Positions 7,509 to 15,937 of a stretch of 64,000 nucleotides of DNA are shown here, in pieces. The number at the start of each line of letters is the position of its first letter. Within the stretch, counting starts at the first letter, position 1. The notes under the pieces are model-generated. The model was given only the letters and a program-made list of their open reading frames with translations. It made no database searches and was not told the DNA's origin. Both the position numbers and the translations under genes were made by a program. The stretch comes from Solibacillus silvestris_B (GTDB taxonomy: Bacteria > Bacillota > Bacilli > Bacillales_A > Planococcaceae): assembly GCF_051967575.1 (NCBI RefSeq), contig NZ_JBQCJW010000014.1, positions 1-64,000 on the forward strand. Reading direction: 5' to 3'.

Positions 7509-8902
7509 ATGAAGAATGCGGCGTATTCGGCATTTGGGGCAACCAAGATGCTGCCCACTTAAGCTATTATGGCTTACATGCATTGCAGCATCGCGGACAG
7601 GAGGGGGCTGGTATCGTCACAACTGACGGCAATCAGCTCAACGCCGTCCGTGGCGAAGGTCTTGTAAACGATGTATTCAATGAAGATAAATTACGCAAAG
7701 TAGTAGGTCATGCTGCAATAGCCCATGCACAATACGCAACTGCAAGCGGTAGAGGCCTTGAGAATGTTCAGCCACTGTTGTTCCGCTCATCAACTGGTTC
7801 ACTGGCGATTGCGCATAACGGAAACTTAGTAAACGCGGCACATTTAAAGCAGTTTTTGGAGCGCTCCGGAAGTCTTTTCAATTCGACTTCTGATACGGAG
7901 GTTGTTGTGCATTTAATTAAAAAGTCCAAGCAGTCGCCGTTTCGCTCAAAAGTAAAAGAAGCACTTTCCTTATTGAAAGGGGCCTTCTCTATTATTTTGC
8001 TGACGAATGATCAAATGATTGTGGCGCGTGACCGCAATGGCTTACGTCCATTGTCATTAGGTAAACTGGGCGATGCGTATGTTGTAGCTTCTGAAACATG
8101 TGCCTTTGATTTAATCGGCGCGGAATATGTGCGTGAAATCGAACCAGGCGAACTATTAATCATCTCGAATAATGGCATTGAAATCGATAGCTATGTCGAA
8201 AAAGGCAAGCGTACAATGTGTGCAATGGAATATGTGTATCTTGCACGTCCTGATTCCAATATCGATGAAGTCAATATCCATATGGCACGAAAACGCATGG
8301 GAAAAGAGCTTGCAAAAGAATGTGCCCATATTGAAGCAGATGTTGTGACAGGTGTTCCGGATTCGTCTATTTCTGCAGCAATTGGTTTTTCTGAAGCAAG
8401 CGGAATTCCATACGAGCTCGGTTTAATTAAAAACCGCTATGTTGGGCGGACATTTATCCAGCCAACACAGGAGCTTCGCGAACGCGGTGTAAAGATGAAG
8501 CTTTCTCCCGTCGTACAAGTTTTAAAAGGCAAGCGTGTCGTAATGGTAGATGACTCCATTGTACGCGGCACTACATCGAAACGTATCGTGCGCATGTTAA
8601 AAGAGGCAGGGGCAGCAGAGGTGCATGTAGTGATTTCTTCCCCGCCGATGACAGATCCTTGCTATTATGGGATTGATACGTCGACACATGAAGAGCTGAT
8701 CGCATCGAGCCATAGCGTTGAAGAAATCCGCCAAGCAATTGAAGCAGATACATTAACATTTTTATCTCTTGAAGGCATGGTCCGTGCAACGAATCGCCCG
8801 TTTGAAGACGAAAATGGCGGACTTTGCGTCGCATGCTTCACTGGGAAATATCCGACAGAAATTTTTCCGGATACAGTGCTGCCACATGAAAAGGACTGTT
8901 AA
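7484..8902 (+). CDS. purF: Amidophosphoribosyltransferase
   Basis: PurF makes phosphoribosylamine from PRPP and glutamine, the first committed step. The 472-residue protein starts with an 11-residue propeptide (MLAEIRGLNEE) before Cys12, which becomes the N-terminal nucleophile as in B. subtilis. The PRPP loop is VVMVDDSIVRGTTS near residue 350. Cysteines in KRTMCAMEY, TDPCYYG and the CVAC pair match the ligands of the 4Fe-4S cluster in the Bacillus enzyme, so oxygen-dependent turnover is expected. The start lies inside the end of purL. Confidence 0.97.
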   Translation: MLAEIRGLNEECGVFGIWGNQDAAHLSYYGLHALQHRGQEGAGIVTTDGNQLNAVRGEGLVNDVFNEDKLRKVVGHAAIAHAQYATASGRGLENVQPLLFRSSTGSLAIAHNGNLVNAAHLKQFLERSGSLFNSTSDTEVVVHLIKKSKQSPFRSKVKEALSLLKGAFSIILLTNDQMIVARDRNGLRPLSLGKLGDAYVVASETCAFDLIGAEYVREIEPGELLIISNNGIEIDSYVEKGKRTMCAMEYVYLARPDSNIDEVNIHMARKRMGKELAKECAHIEADVVTGVPDSSISAAIGFSEASGIPYELGLIKNRYVGRTFIQPTQELRERGVKMKLSPVVQVLKGKRVVMVDDSIVRGTTSKRIVRMLKEAGAAEVHVVISSPPMTDPCYYGIDTSTHEELIASSHSVEEIRQAIEADTLTFLSLEGMVRATNRPFEDENGGLCVACFTGKYPTEIFPDTVLPHEKDC

Positions 8903-9065
8903 AAAATAAGAGGGATAAGTTCATTCGCCTTTTTTACGAATCGCCTTTTTCCGTATTCACTAGATAGGAAAGTATAAGTTTTTCAAAGAAATCCACATAA
9001 GAAAAGACGTTATTTCGCACTTTTTAGCGCAAAACATGTTTTTCTGAAGGAGGAGCAAGCACATT

Positions 9066-10121
9066 ATGTCAAAAGCATATGAACAAGCAGGCGTAAATAT
9101 TGAAGCAGGTTATGAAGCTGTAAAACGTATGAAATCGCATGTTGAGCGCACAAATCGTTTAGGTGTGATGGGTACATTCGGCGGCTTCGGCGGCATGTTC
9201 GATTTGTCTGCATTAAATTTAAAAGAGCCAGTTCTTATTTCAGGTACTGATGGTGTCGGGACAAAGCTGAAGCTTGCATTCATGGTCGATAAGCATGACA
9301 CAATTGGCGTCGACTGTGTGGCAATGTGTGTGAACGATATTGTCGCACAAGGCGCAGAGCCGCTTTACTTCCTTGACTATGTCGCAGTAGGGAAAGCAGA
9401 GCCGGCAAAAATCGAGCAAATTGTTAAAGGGGTGGCAGACGGGTGTGTCCAGTCAGGTGCAGCCTTAATAGGCGGCGAGACTGCAGAAATGCCGGGCCTT
9501 TATGAAGAGGATGAATATGATTTAGCAGGATTTGCGGTAGGTGCATGTGAAAAAGCCAATATTATTACAGGCGAAAAAATTGTCGATGGGGATATATTAA
9601 TCGGTCTGGCCTCAAGCGGTGTGCACTCGAACGGCTATTCATTGGTGCGCAAAATCGTATTTGCTGACAACGACATCGCAGTGGATTCCGTAGTGGATGA
9701 CTATGAAGATCTTGGCCCGATTGGCGAAGCGCTTTTAGTACCGACGAAGCTTTATGCAAAACCGGTATTGGCAGCACTTAAGGCAGCAGATATCCATGGC
9801 TGTGCACATGTGACAGGAGGCGGCTTCTATGAAAATTTGCCGCGCATGATGCCGGCAGGTTTGGCGACAGAAATTGATTTAGGCTCTTGGCCGGTATTGC
9901 GGATTTTCGAGTTTTTAAAAGAAAAAGGTAATTTAGCCGACAAAGACCTGTATAACGTATTTAATATGGGGATTGGATTTGTTATTGCGGTTCCTGCAAG
10001 TGAAGCGGAAAAAGTAATCGCAGCAGTAGAGTCACAAGGCGAAAAAGCTTATACAATCGGTCGCGTTGTAAAAGGTGACGGTGTTATTTTCAACGGTGAG
10101 CATGATGGGAGTTTAGTATAA
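9066..10121 (+). CDS. purM: Phosphoribosylformylglycinamidine cyclo-ligase (AIR synthetase)
   Basis: PurM closes the imidazole ring, turning FGAM into AIR with ATP. The 351 residues contain the family signatures ISGTDGVGTKLKLAF near residue 58, GVDCVAMCVNDIVAQGAEPLYFLDY, and GGETAEMPGLY. AAGGAGGAG lies ten bases before the ATG. A 163-base gap separates it from purF, with no terminator or promoter that I can support. Its TAA shares one base with the purN start (TAATG). Confidence 0.97.
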   Translation: MSKAYEQAGVNIEAGYEAVKRMKSHVERTNRLGVMGTFGGFGGMFDLSALNLKEPVLISGTDGVGTKLKLAFMVDKHDTIGVDCVAMCVNDIVAQGAEPLYFLDYVAVGKAEPAKIEQIVKGVADGCVQSGAALIGGETAEMPGLYEEDEYDLAGFAVGACEKANIITGEKIVDGDILIGLASSGVHSNGYSLVRKIVFADNDIAVDSVVDDYEDLGPIGEALLVPTKLYAKPVLAALKAADIHGCAHVTGGGFYENLPRMMPAGLATEIDLGSWPVLRIFEFLKEKGNLADKDLYNVFNMGIGFVIAVPASEAEKVIAAVESQGEKAYTIGRVVKGDGVIFNGEHDGSLV

Positions 10122-10687
10122 TGACAACGAAAATTGCCGTCTTTGCGTCAGGGAGCGGCAGCAATTTTCAAGCGCTTGCTGAAAGTATTTTAAGCAAAGA
10201 CCTTAATGCAAGCATCGAGCTTGTTGTAACAGATAAACCAGGTGCCTACGTTGTGACACGTGCGCAAAATTTGGGGATTCCCGTAGTGGAGCTTACACCA
10301 AAAAGCTTTGAAAATAAAGCTGCCTATGAAGAAAAAATTGTTGAATTATTAGCGGGAAACAATATTGAGTGGGTCATTTTAGCAGGTTATATGCGCCTGA
10401 TCGGCGAGACGCTTCTAACGGCTTATGAAAATCGAATCATTAATATTCATCCATCATTGCTACCTTCATTCCCGGGGAAAGACGCCATCGGTCAAGCAAT
10501 GGATCATGGTGTGAAAATTACCGGTGTAACTGTACATTACGTAGATGCCGGGATGGACACAGGAGAAATTATCGCGCAAGGCGCAGTTGACGTTATCGAT
10601 GGCAATCGCACGGCAACAGAAGAGCGTATACATAAATTGGAGCACGCGCTATATGCGAAAACATTGCAGCAGCTATTTGAAAAGTAA
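10121..10687 (+). CDS. purN: Phosphoribosylglycinamide formyltransferase
   Basis: PurN formylates GAR using 10-formyl-tetrahydrofolate. The 188-residue protein begins with the phosphate-binding AVFASGSGSNFQAL, and carries the catalytic Asn and His in NIHPSLLPSFPG (near residue 107) and the conserved Asp in HYVDAGMDTGEII. Length is normal. It overlaps purM by one base, so it probably depends on coupled translation; no separate ribosome site is obvious. Confidence 0.96.
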   Translation: MTTKIAVFASGSGSNFQALAESILSKDLNASIELVVTDKPGAYVVTRAQNLGIPVVELTPKSFENKAAYEEKIVELLAGNNIEWVILAGYMRLIGETLLTAYENRIINIHPSLLPSFPGKDAIGQAMDHGVKITGVTVHYVDAGMDTGEIIAQGAVDVIDGNRTATEERIHKLEHALYAKTLQQLFEK

Positions 10688-10749
10688 AATGGCATGAGCC
10701 GCTCGTATGGGGCAATGCTCACTGGAAGAATGAATTGGAGGACCTAATC

Positions 10750-12285
10750 GTGACGAAACGTGCACTTATTAGTGTTTCAGATAAAAATGGAATTTTGCAA
10801 TTTGCAAAGGAATTAGTAGAACTTGGCTATGAAGTGCTTTCTACTGGCGGTACAAAAAAATTATTGCAAGACAACAATATACCTGTAACAGCAGTTGATG
10901 AAGTAACAAACTTCCCGGAAATTTTAGATGGCCGTGTAAAAACATTGAACCCGATGATTCATGGCGGTCTTCTTGGGAAATTCGATGAGCCGAGCCATAT
11001 TGCCCAAATGCACGAGCACGGTATTGAGCCGATCGAAATCGTATGTGTAAACCTTTACCCATTTGTGGAAACGATTTCGAAGCCGGACGTTTCTTGGGTT
11101 GATGCAATCGAAAACATCGATATCGGTGGGCCGACAATGCTGCGTTCAGCGGCGAAAAACCACGATTATGTAACAGTAATCGTCGATAGCAACGACTACG
11201 CTACCGTTCTTGAAGAATTAAAGGCAAATAATAAAACGACAATTGAAACACGTCGTCGTTTAGCGGCGAAAGTATTCCGCCATACAGCTGCATATGATTC
11301 ATATATTTCAAATCATCTATCGAATGCAATTGGCGAAGACTTCCCGGAAAATTTAACGTTAACATACGAGCTGAAGCAAACATTGCGCTACGGCGAAAAT
11401 CCTCACCAAAAAGCGGCATTTTATGCAAAGCGCCTAGGCTCGGACTTCTCGATCGCCTATGCGACACAACTGCACGGCAAAGAATTATCGTACAACAATA
11501 TTCAAGATGCCAATGCAGCACTTCAAATTGTAAAGGAGTTTGAAATGCCTGCAGCAGTGGCTGTGAAGCATATGAACCCATGCGGTGTCGGCACAGGCGT
11601 AACAATTGAAGAAGCGTTCGACAAAGCATATGAAGCAGATCCAACTTCAATTTTTGGCGGCATTATTGCGCTGAATATGGAAGTGGATCAAGCGACTGCC
11701 GAAAAATTATCGGGTATTTTCCTGGAAATCATTATTGCGCCTTCATTCACAAAAGGAGCGTTGGAAATTTTAACGCAAAAGAAAAATATTCGCTTATTAA
11801 CGATCGATTTCGCGCAGGCAAAGCAAGACCAATTCAATGTCGTATCTGTTGAAGGCGGCTTACTCGTTCAAGAGCCTGACCGTTTCGGCTTTACAAATGC
11901 GGACATTAAAGTTGTAACAGACCGCGAACCTACGGAAGAAGAGTGGGAAGCATTGAAACTTGGCTGGGCAGTTGTGAAGCATGTGAAATCCAATGCCATT
12001 GTTGTAACCGACAAACATATGACATTAGGTGTCGGCGCTGGTCAAATGAACCGTGTTGGTGCAGCAAAAATCGCATTTGAGCAAGCAGGCGAAAAAGCAC
12101 AGGGCGCGGCTTTGGCATCTGATGCATTTTTCCCGATGGGCGATACAGTGGAGGCGGCGGCAAAAGCAGGTATTAAAGCAATCATTCAACCGGGCGGCTC
12201 GATTAAAGATCAAGAATCCATTGATGCGGCAAATAGATACGGCATCGCAATGGTGTTCACAGGTGTTCGTCACTTTAAACACTAA
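10750..12285 (+). CDS. purH: Bifunctional AICAR transformylase / IMP cyclohydrolase
   Basis: PurH formylates AICAR and closes the ring to IMP, the last two steps. The 511 residues hold an N-terminal MGS-like cyclohydrolase domain (STGGTKKLLQ, NIDIGGPTMLRSAAKNH) and a C-terminal transformylase domain with the Lys-His pair in AVKHMNPCGVGTG. The GTG at 10750 is preferred: TTGGAGG at 10735-10741 is its ribosome site, and the product then starts MTKRALISVSDK as in relatives. One oddity is KTLNPMIHGG near residue 65, where most PurH proteins have KTLHPxIHGG. Confidence 0.96.
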   Translation: MTKRALISVSDKNGILQFAKELVELGYEVLSTGGTKKLLQDNNIPVTAVDEVTNFPEILDGRVKTLNPMIHGGLLGKFDEPSHIAQMHEHGIEPIEIVCVNLYPFVETISKPDVSWVDAIENIDIGGPTMLRSAAKNHDYVTVIVDSNDYATVLEELKANNKTTIETRRRLAAKVFRHTAAYDSYISNHLSNAIGEDFPENLTLTYELKQTLRYGENPHQKAAFYAKRLGSDFSIAYATQLHGKELSYNNIQDANAALQIVKEFEMPAAVAVKHMNPCGVGTGVTIEEAFDKAYEADPTSIFGGIIALNMEVDQATAEKLSGIFLEIIIAPSFTKGALEILTQKKNIRLLTIDFAQAKQDQFNVVSVEGGLLVQEPDRFGFTNADIKVVTDREPTEEEWEALKLGWAVVKHVKSNAIVVTDKHMTLGVGAGQMNRVGAAKIAFEQAGEKAQGAALASDAFFPMGDTVEAAAKAGIKAIIQPGGSIKDQESIDAANRYGIAMVFTGVRHFKH

Positions 12286-12365
12286 TTTGTGGAATAAGCA
12301 TAAAACTTTACATTCACAGCAATTTTAGTAGAGAAATTTTTAAATACGCTTTATAATAGAATAAT

Positions 12366-12609
12366 GTTTCGCTAACGTTCTGGCCGGATGTTAGCAGAAG
12401 CGTTTGCAATTACTTTATTTATTCTTCTTTCTGGCCGGGAGAGGGATAAATAAGACGAATGGGATTCTTGGCCGGGTCCTCATCGTAAATATTTTATTGG
12501 CAATGCATCAACTTTGGCCGGGGGATGCATAGTCGATAAAAAAATGATCATTAATTGTAACAAGCATAGCGCTACTTTTGGTCGGGTAGAACTATGCATA
12601 CGACCATTA
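12366..12609 (+). ncRNA. Array of five hairpins with a shared GGCCGGG loop, between purH and purD
   Basis: Five consecutive hairpins carry almost the same loop, C-T(1-4)-GG-C/T-CGG(G), on stems of unrelated sequence. Stem 1 is GCTAACGT/ATGTTAGC (12371-12395). Stem 2 has 14 pairs with two G-U (12415-12453). Stem 3 is 12455-12486 with two bulges. Stem 4 is ATGCATC/GATGCAT, extended by TTATTGGC/GTCGATAA (12494-12539). Stem 5 is GCATAG/CTATGC (12564-12597) within TCATTAAT/ATTAATGA. Loop cores start at 12382, 12433, 12470, 12516 and 12580. Conserved loops on differing but paired stems point to a structured RNA. The array ends at a terminator. I do not recognise the family. It could be a purH 3'UTR, an attenuator for purD, or a separate small RNA. 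Confidence 0.75.
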
Positions 12610-12610
12610 A

Positions 12611-12654
12611 TGAAAAAACGCTCGCCTAAATTTTGGCGGGCGTTTTTTTATTAA
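12611..12654 (+). terminator. Intrinsic terminator after the hairpin array
   Basis: AAAAACGCTCGCC pairs with GGCGGGCGTTTTT around TAAATTTT, followed by seven T. It should end most transcripts coming from purH, leaving purD to read-through or its own promoter. Confidence 0.9.
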
Positions 12655-12696
12655 TAAAGAGTTATTAGGTTAAATCATGTGTAGGGAATGACTTCA

Positions 12697-12757
12697 GTTG
12701 ATTGTAGCGAAGGGCGGGGGCTCCTAGGGGAAGCATTCGCCCGCAGCGGAAATCAAC
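12697..12757. repeat. Short Bacillaceae-type interspersed repeat
   Basis: The stretch is bounded by GTTGATT and AATCAAC and contains GTAGCGAAGGGCGGGGGCTC and CGCCCGCAGCGGAAATCAAC. From memory these are the ends of the GC-rich intergenic element common in Bacillaceae, whose full length is over 100 bases; this copy looks internally shortened. It lies just before the purD ribosome site. Confidence 0.55.
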
Positions 12758-12779
12758 GGATAAAAAAGGAGACGCTAAT

Positions 12780-14030
12780 ATGAACATTCTTGTAATCGGT
12801 AGTGGAGGTCGTGAGCATGCGATCGCAAAGCAATTTAATAATGCACCATCCGTACAAAAGGTATTCGTTGCACCAGGCAATGACGGGATGAAGCAAGATG
12901 CGGAAATCATCGCAATCGATGCATTGGATTTTGCGGCACTTGCGCAATTTGCAAAAGAAAATAATATCGCTTTAACATTCGTTGGTCCGGAACAGCCATT
13001 AGCGGAAGGAATTGTCGATTATTTCAACGAACAAGATCTAGTTATTTTCGGCCCCACAAAAGCTGCGGCAAAAATTGAGGGCTCGAAATCTTATGCGAAA
13101 GATATTATGAACAAATATAATATTCCGACAGCCGCACATGAAACATTTACGGAAGCAGACAAAGCAGTTGCCTATATTAAAGAACAAGGCGCCCCTATCG
13201 TAATTAAAGCGGACGGTTTAGCAGCCGGTAAAGGTGTCATCGTGGCACTGACTGAACAAGAGGCAATCGAGGCAGTGAAAGATATGATTGGCAATCAACG
13301 TTTTGGTGATTCATCTTCTCGCGTAGTTGTTGAAGAGTTTCTCGATGGCGAAGAGTTTAGCTTCATGAGTTTCGTACATAAAGGGCAAATCTATCCAATG
13401 GTCATCGCTCAAGATCATAAGCGTGCCTATGATGGCGACAAAGGTCCGAACACAGGGGGCATGGGTGCATATTCTCCAGTACCGCAAATTTCCGGAGATG
13501 TTGTAAAAGTTGCATACGAAACAATTGTAGAGCCGACTGTGAAAGCGATGGAAGCGGAAGATGCATCGTTCACAGGCATTTTATATGCTGGATTGATTCT
13601 GACTGCAAAAGGCCCAAAAGTCATCGAGTTCAATGCGCGCTTCGGTGATCCGGAAACACAAGTTGTGCTTCCGCGTATGACTTCTGATTTTGGTGAATTT
13701 ATGCTTAGCTTAATGAATGAAAAGCCTTTTGAACTGAAATGGAAAGACGAAGCGATATTAGGTGTAGTAATTGCCGCGGAAGGTTATCCGGCTGACATTG
13801 AAAAAGGCAATGCTTTACCGGAGCTTGCCGATATCGAGCTGCCTGTATTCCATGCCGGCACAAAGCTGGAGGAAGGCAAATATGTTGGAAACGGCGGGCG
13901 TGTGCTTTTAGTTGCAGCAGAAGCCGCTACATTAAAAGAAGCACAGGAAAAAGTATATGCCGAGCTAGCGAAAAAACAATGGACGAATTTCTTCTTCCGT
14001 CAAGATATCGGTTGGAGAACATTTAAATAA
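12780..14030 (+). CDS. purD: Phosphoribosylamine-glycine ligase
   Basis: PurD joins glycine to phosphoribosylamine with ATP, making GAR for PurN. The 416-residue ATP-grasp protein begins NILVIGSGGREHAIA and contains IKADGLAAGKGVIVA near residue 143, GPNTGGMGAYSPVP near 222, and the metal-binding EFNARFGDPETQ near 283. AAAAGGAGAC precedes the ATG. It is the last gene of the pathway cluster but is separated from purH by 494 bases holding the hairpin array, a terminator and a repeat, so it may be expressed differently. Confidence 0.97.
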   Translation: MNILVIGSGGREHAIAKQFNNAPSVQKVFVAPGNDGMKQDAEIIAIDALDFAALAQFAKENNIALTFVGPEQPLAEGIVDYFNEQDLVIFGPTKAAAKIEGSKSYAKDIMNKYNIPTAAHETFTEADKAVAYIKEQGAPIVIKADGLAAGKGVIVALTEQEAIEAVKDMIGNQRFGDSSSRVVVEEFLDGEEFSFMSFVHKGQIYPMVIAQDHKRAYDGDKGPNTGGMGAYSPVPQISGDVVKVAYETIVEPTVKAMEAEDASFTGILYAGLILTAKGPKVIEFNARFGDPETQVVLPRMTSDFGEFMLSLMNEKPFELKWKDEAILGVVIAAEGYPADIEKGNALPELADIELPVFHAGTKLEEGKYVGNGGRVLLVAAEAATLKEAQEKVYAELAKKQWTNFFFRQDIGWRTFK

Positions 14031-14033
14031 TAA

Positions 14034-14066
14034 TAAAGGCGGCACGCATAGATGTGTCGCCTTTGT
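14034..14066 (+). terminator. Terminator between purD and the convergent coiled-coil gene
   Basis: AAAGGCGGCAC pairs with GTGTCGCCTTT. A-rich sequence on one side and TTTGTT on the other let it serve both converging transcripts. Confidence 0.75.
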
Positions 14067-14927
14067 TCATAAGCGGTTTTTGTTGTCTGTTTCTTGCTTA
14101 CGAATTTTGTTTGCGAGCTGGAGCAATTTAAATTCCAAGTCATCGAGTATGCGCAATTTTTCATCCAGCTGTGCTTCGAAATCAATCGTTTGAATGAACA
14201 GCTTTTGTATTTGGTTTTCTAAATCGAAGTGCATGTCGGTATTTTTTACAGCTTTGTTGTCTAAAGGTGAAGGAAGCTTTTTTTGATGCTGTTCTTTTAG
14301 TTCCTCGTTTTCCCGCATGAGCATATCAATTTTATCGCTTTTGCTTTGAATTTCCTTTAATAAATATTCGTTGATGTCGATTGCTTCATTTCTGTTTTTT
14401 TTCAGTTCCTCATATATGGCAGTCAATTGCTGTCCGCTTTTCTTAATATACTCCCATAGCGTATTATCAATATTTTCGACCGTATTCATAGAATCCTGTA
14501 AAATTAGTTCAGGGCTTTCAAGTCTAGTTGTAGATAATTCATTCTCTGTTTTTTCAATGATTACCTTTAACTTTTTATTTTCCTTTTGCAAGTCTACTTT
14601 TTTTTTCACTAAAGCTTCAATAGAGGAAATTAACTTTATTCTTTGGTTTTCGCGTAATTGAATGTTTTCGTGAAGATCATTTAGTTCTTTTTCGAAAGTT
14701 TTCCTCATTTTCCTTAATTCCAATGAAAGTTCTTTTTTCTCGTTTATTAATTGACTATTTTCCTGTTCAAGACTATTTACAATTGAATAATAATCCATAT
14801 TTTTAAGTGTGGATATTTCATTTTGATGCTTTACTATTTCTGATTTCAAAAAAATGATGATTTGCTGTAATTGGAGCGTATCTTTATTTTTGATGCTTTC
14901 AATATCTACATGAATCCCTCCCATCAT
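14067..14927 (-). CDS. Hypothetical coiled-coil protein, possible spore-surface protein
   Basis: I do not recognise a family. The 286 residues are very rich in Lys, Glu, Leu and Asn and are predicted almost wholly coiled coil, with heptad-like leucines from about residue 20 to 150 and again from 195 to 285. There is no signal peptide, membrane segment or cysteine. The start ATGATG overlaps the stop of the preceding gene (ATGA), so it is the last of three coupled genes. Neighbouring BclB-like and cysteine-rich genes suggest a spore coat or exosporium role, by context only. Confidence 0.6.
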   Translation of the reverse strand: MMGGIHVDIESIKNKDTLQLQQIIIFLKSEIVKHQNEISTLKNMDYYSIVNSLEQENSQLINEKKELSLELRKMRKTFEKELNDLHENIQLRENQRIKLISSIEALVKKKVDLQKENKKLKVIIEKTENELSTTRLESPELILQDSMNTVENIDNTLWEYIKKSGQQLTAIYEELKKNRNEAIDINEYLLKEIQSKSDKIDMLMRENEELKEQHQKKLPSPLDNKAVKNTDMHFDLENQIQKLFIQTIDFEAQLDEKLRILDDLEFKLLQLANKIRKQETDNKNRL

Positions 14928-15229
14928 GTAACTTCTTTTAATAAATTAATGATCGCTTTAAATTGTTTTTCATTGTCATGGATGACTTGATTGATTTTTT
15001 CCAAAGCCTTTAATTCCAGCTTTTCATCTGCTGTTTCGGATGCTTCGTTTTTTTTGTTCGACAGCAAATAGGCTAGTAATATATTCAATGAACTTTTTTC
15101 CAAAAAAATAAAACTATTATTATTTTCCTGCAGATCCTCTTCCGCAGTTGAAAATTGCTGTTTCATAAAATGTTTCAGGATTTTTTCGATTGGCAATGCT
15201 TCTTCTTTTACTTCCTCAAAGTGACTCAC
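14924..15229 (-). CDS. Hypothetical small acidic protein
   Basis: This 101-residue protein is unrecognised. It is acidic and helical, with runs of Glu and Lys and no membrane segment or cysteine. The start is GTG at 15229, with AGGAGGA seven bases before it; it overlaps the previous gene's stop by four bases (GTGA), and its own TGA overlaps the next start. This double overlap shows that the three genes are expressed together and their products may interact. Confidence 0.6.
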   Translation of the reverse strand: MSHFEEVKEEALPIEKILKHFMKQQFSTAEEDLQENNNSFIFLEKSSLNILLAYLLSNKKNEASETADEKLELKALEKINQVIHDNEKQFKAIINLLKEVT

Positions 15230-15804
15230 AACAATTCCTCCTGTTCAAGCTTGATGATACTCAAATTGATAGGATTCACAACAGAGATGCCATCTTGAAA
15301 TTGATCACAATACGTAAAGCCCGTAATACTTCCGCCATCAAACTTGTTTGAGAACCATCTAATTTGGAAATTCGAAAAAGAAACGATTTCATTCGGCTCA
15401 ATTTTTGTTTTACCAAGTGGTTTAAGCCAGTATTCCTTTTTGTTTGCATCCGCATCATTTGTGAAGCGCAGCCATTCATTTGGTCCCTTTAGACTTTGTT
15501 GAAATTGTTCGTGCACATATCTTCCGCTGAAGGAAAAGGGGGAAGCTTCGGGCAACTTTATGCAAATATAAGGGTTTATTAATGGTTCGTTCCCAATATT
15601 ATAAATATGATAAGAACCTAAGCATAAACTTTCGTATTCTGTATTATGGGAAATATTTAAATTAGAGGTGAAATAGCTAATTACATTTGGATTTTTAAGG
15701 TTAGGAAGCTGCTCGATAAGCCCCCTTATTTCTTGAAGATAGGAGTGGGTTTGTTTTTGGACTAGACTGATTTTTGCTTCTAGGTTGTTTAAACCTTTCG
15801 ACAA
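15226..15804 (-). CDS. Hypothetical protein, first gene of a three-gene operon
   Basis: The 192-residue product is unrecognised. A short helical N-terminus (residues 1-35) is followed by a strand-rich domain with many aromatic residues and a cluster WLRFTNDADANKKEYW near residue 110. There is one notable C (SLCLGSYH), another near the end, and no signal peptide. The TTG start is supported by AAAAGGAGG eight bases upstream; no ATG is near. It leads the operon with the two helical proteins downstream. Confidence 0.6.
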   Translation of the reverse strand: MSKGLNNLEAKISLVQKQTHSYLQEIRGLIEQLPNLKNPNVISYFTSNLNISHNTEYESLCLGSYHIYNIGNEPLINPYICIKLPEASPFSFSGRYVHEQFQQSLKGPNEWLRFTNDADANKKEYWLKPLGKTKIEPNEIVSFSNFQIRWFSNKFDGGSITGFTYCDQFQDGISVVNPINLSIIKLEQEELL

Positions 15805-15867
15805 TAAAACGCCTCCTTTTGGGGATAATTATACATTCGTGTCCCTTGTGTTTGCTTATGTAAGCAA

Positions 15868-15898
15868 AATAAAGAAAGGGTAAATCCCTTTCTTTATT
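15868..15898 (-). terminator. Terminator after the cysteine-rich gene
   Basis: AAAGAAAGGG and CCCTTTCTTT form a ten-pair stem with a five-base loop. Read on the minus strand it is followed by TTTCTTTATTTT, fitting termination of the gene that ends at 15938. Confidence 0.75.
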
Positions 15899-15937
15899 AT
15901 ATGTCGATTTAATTAGAGATAACACTGTTAATGGATA

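Noticed and set aside
12366..12609. CRISPR array as an explanation of the repeated GGCCGGG units
   Set aside because: The repeats are only about 9-12 bases, spacing is irregular, and each unit is framed by its own stem; no cas genes are near.
12366..12609. ZTP (pfl) riboswitch upstream of purD
   Set aside because: The pfl core motifs are not present and the array has no pseudoknot partner; only hairpins with a shared loop are seen.
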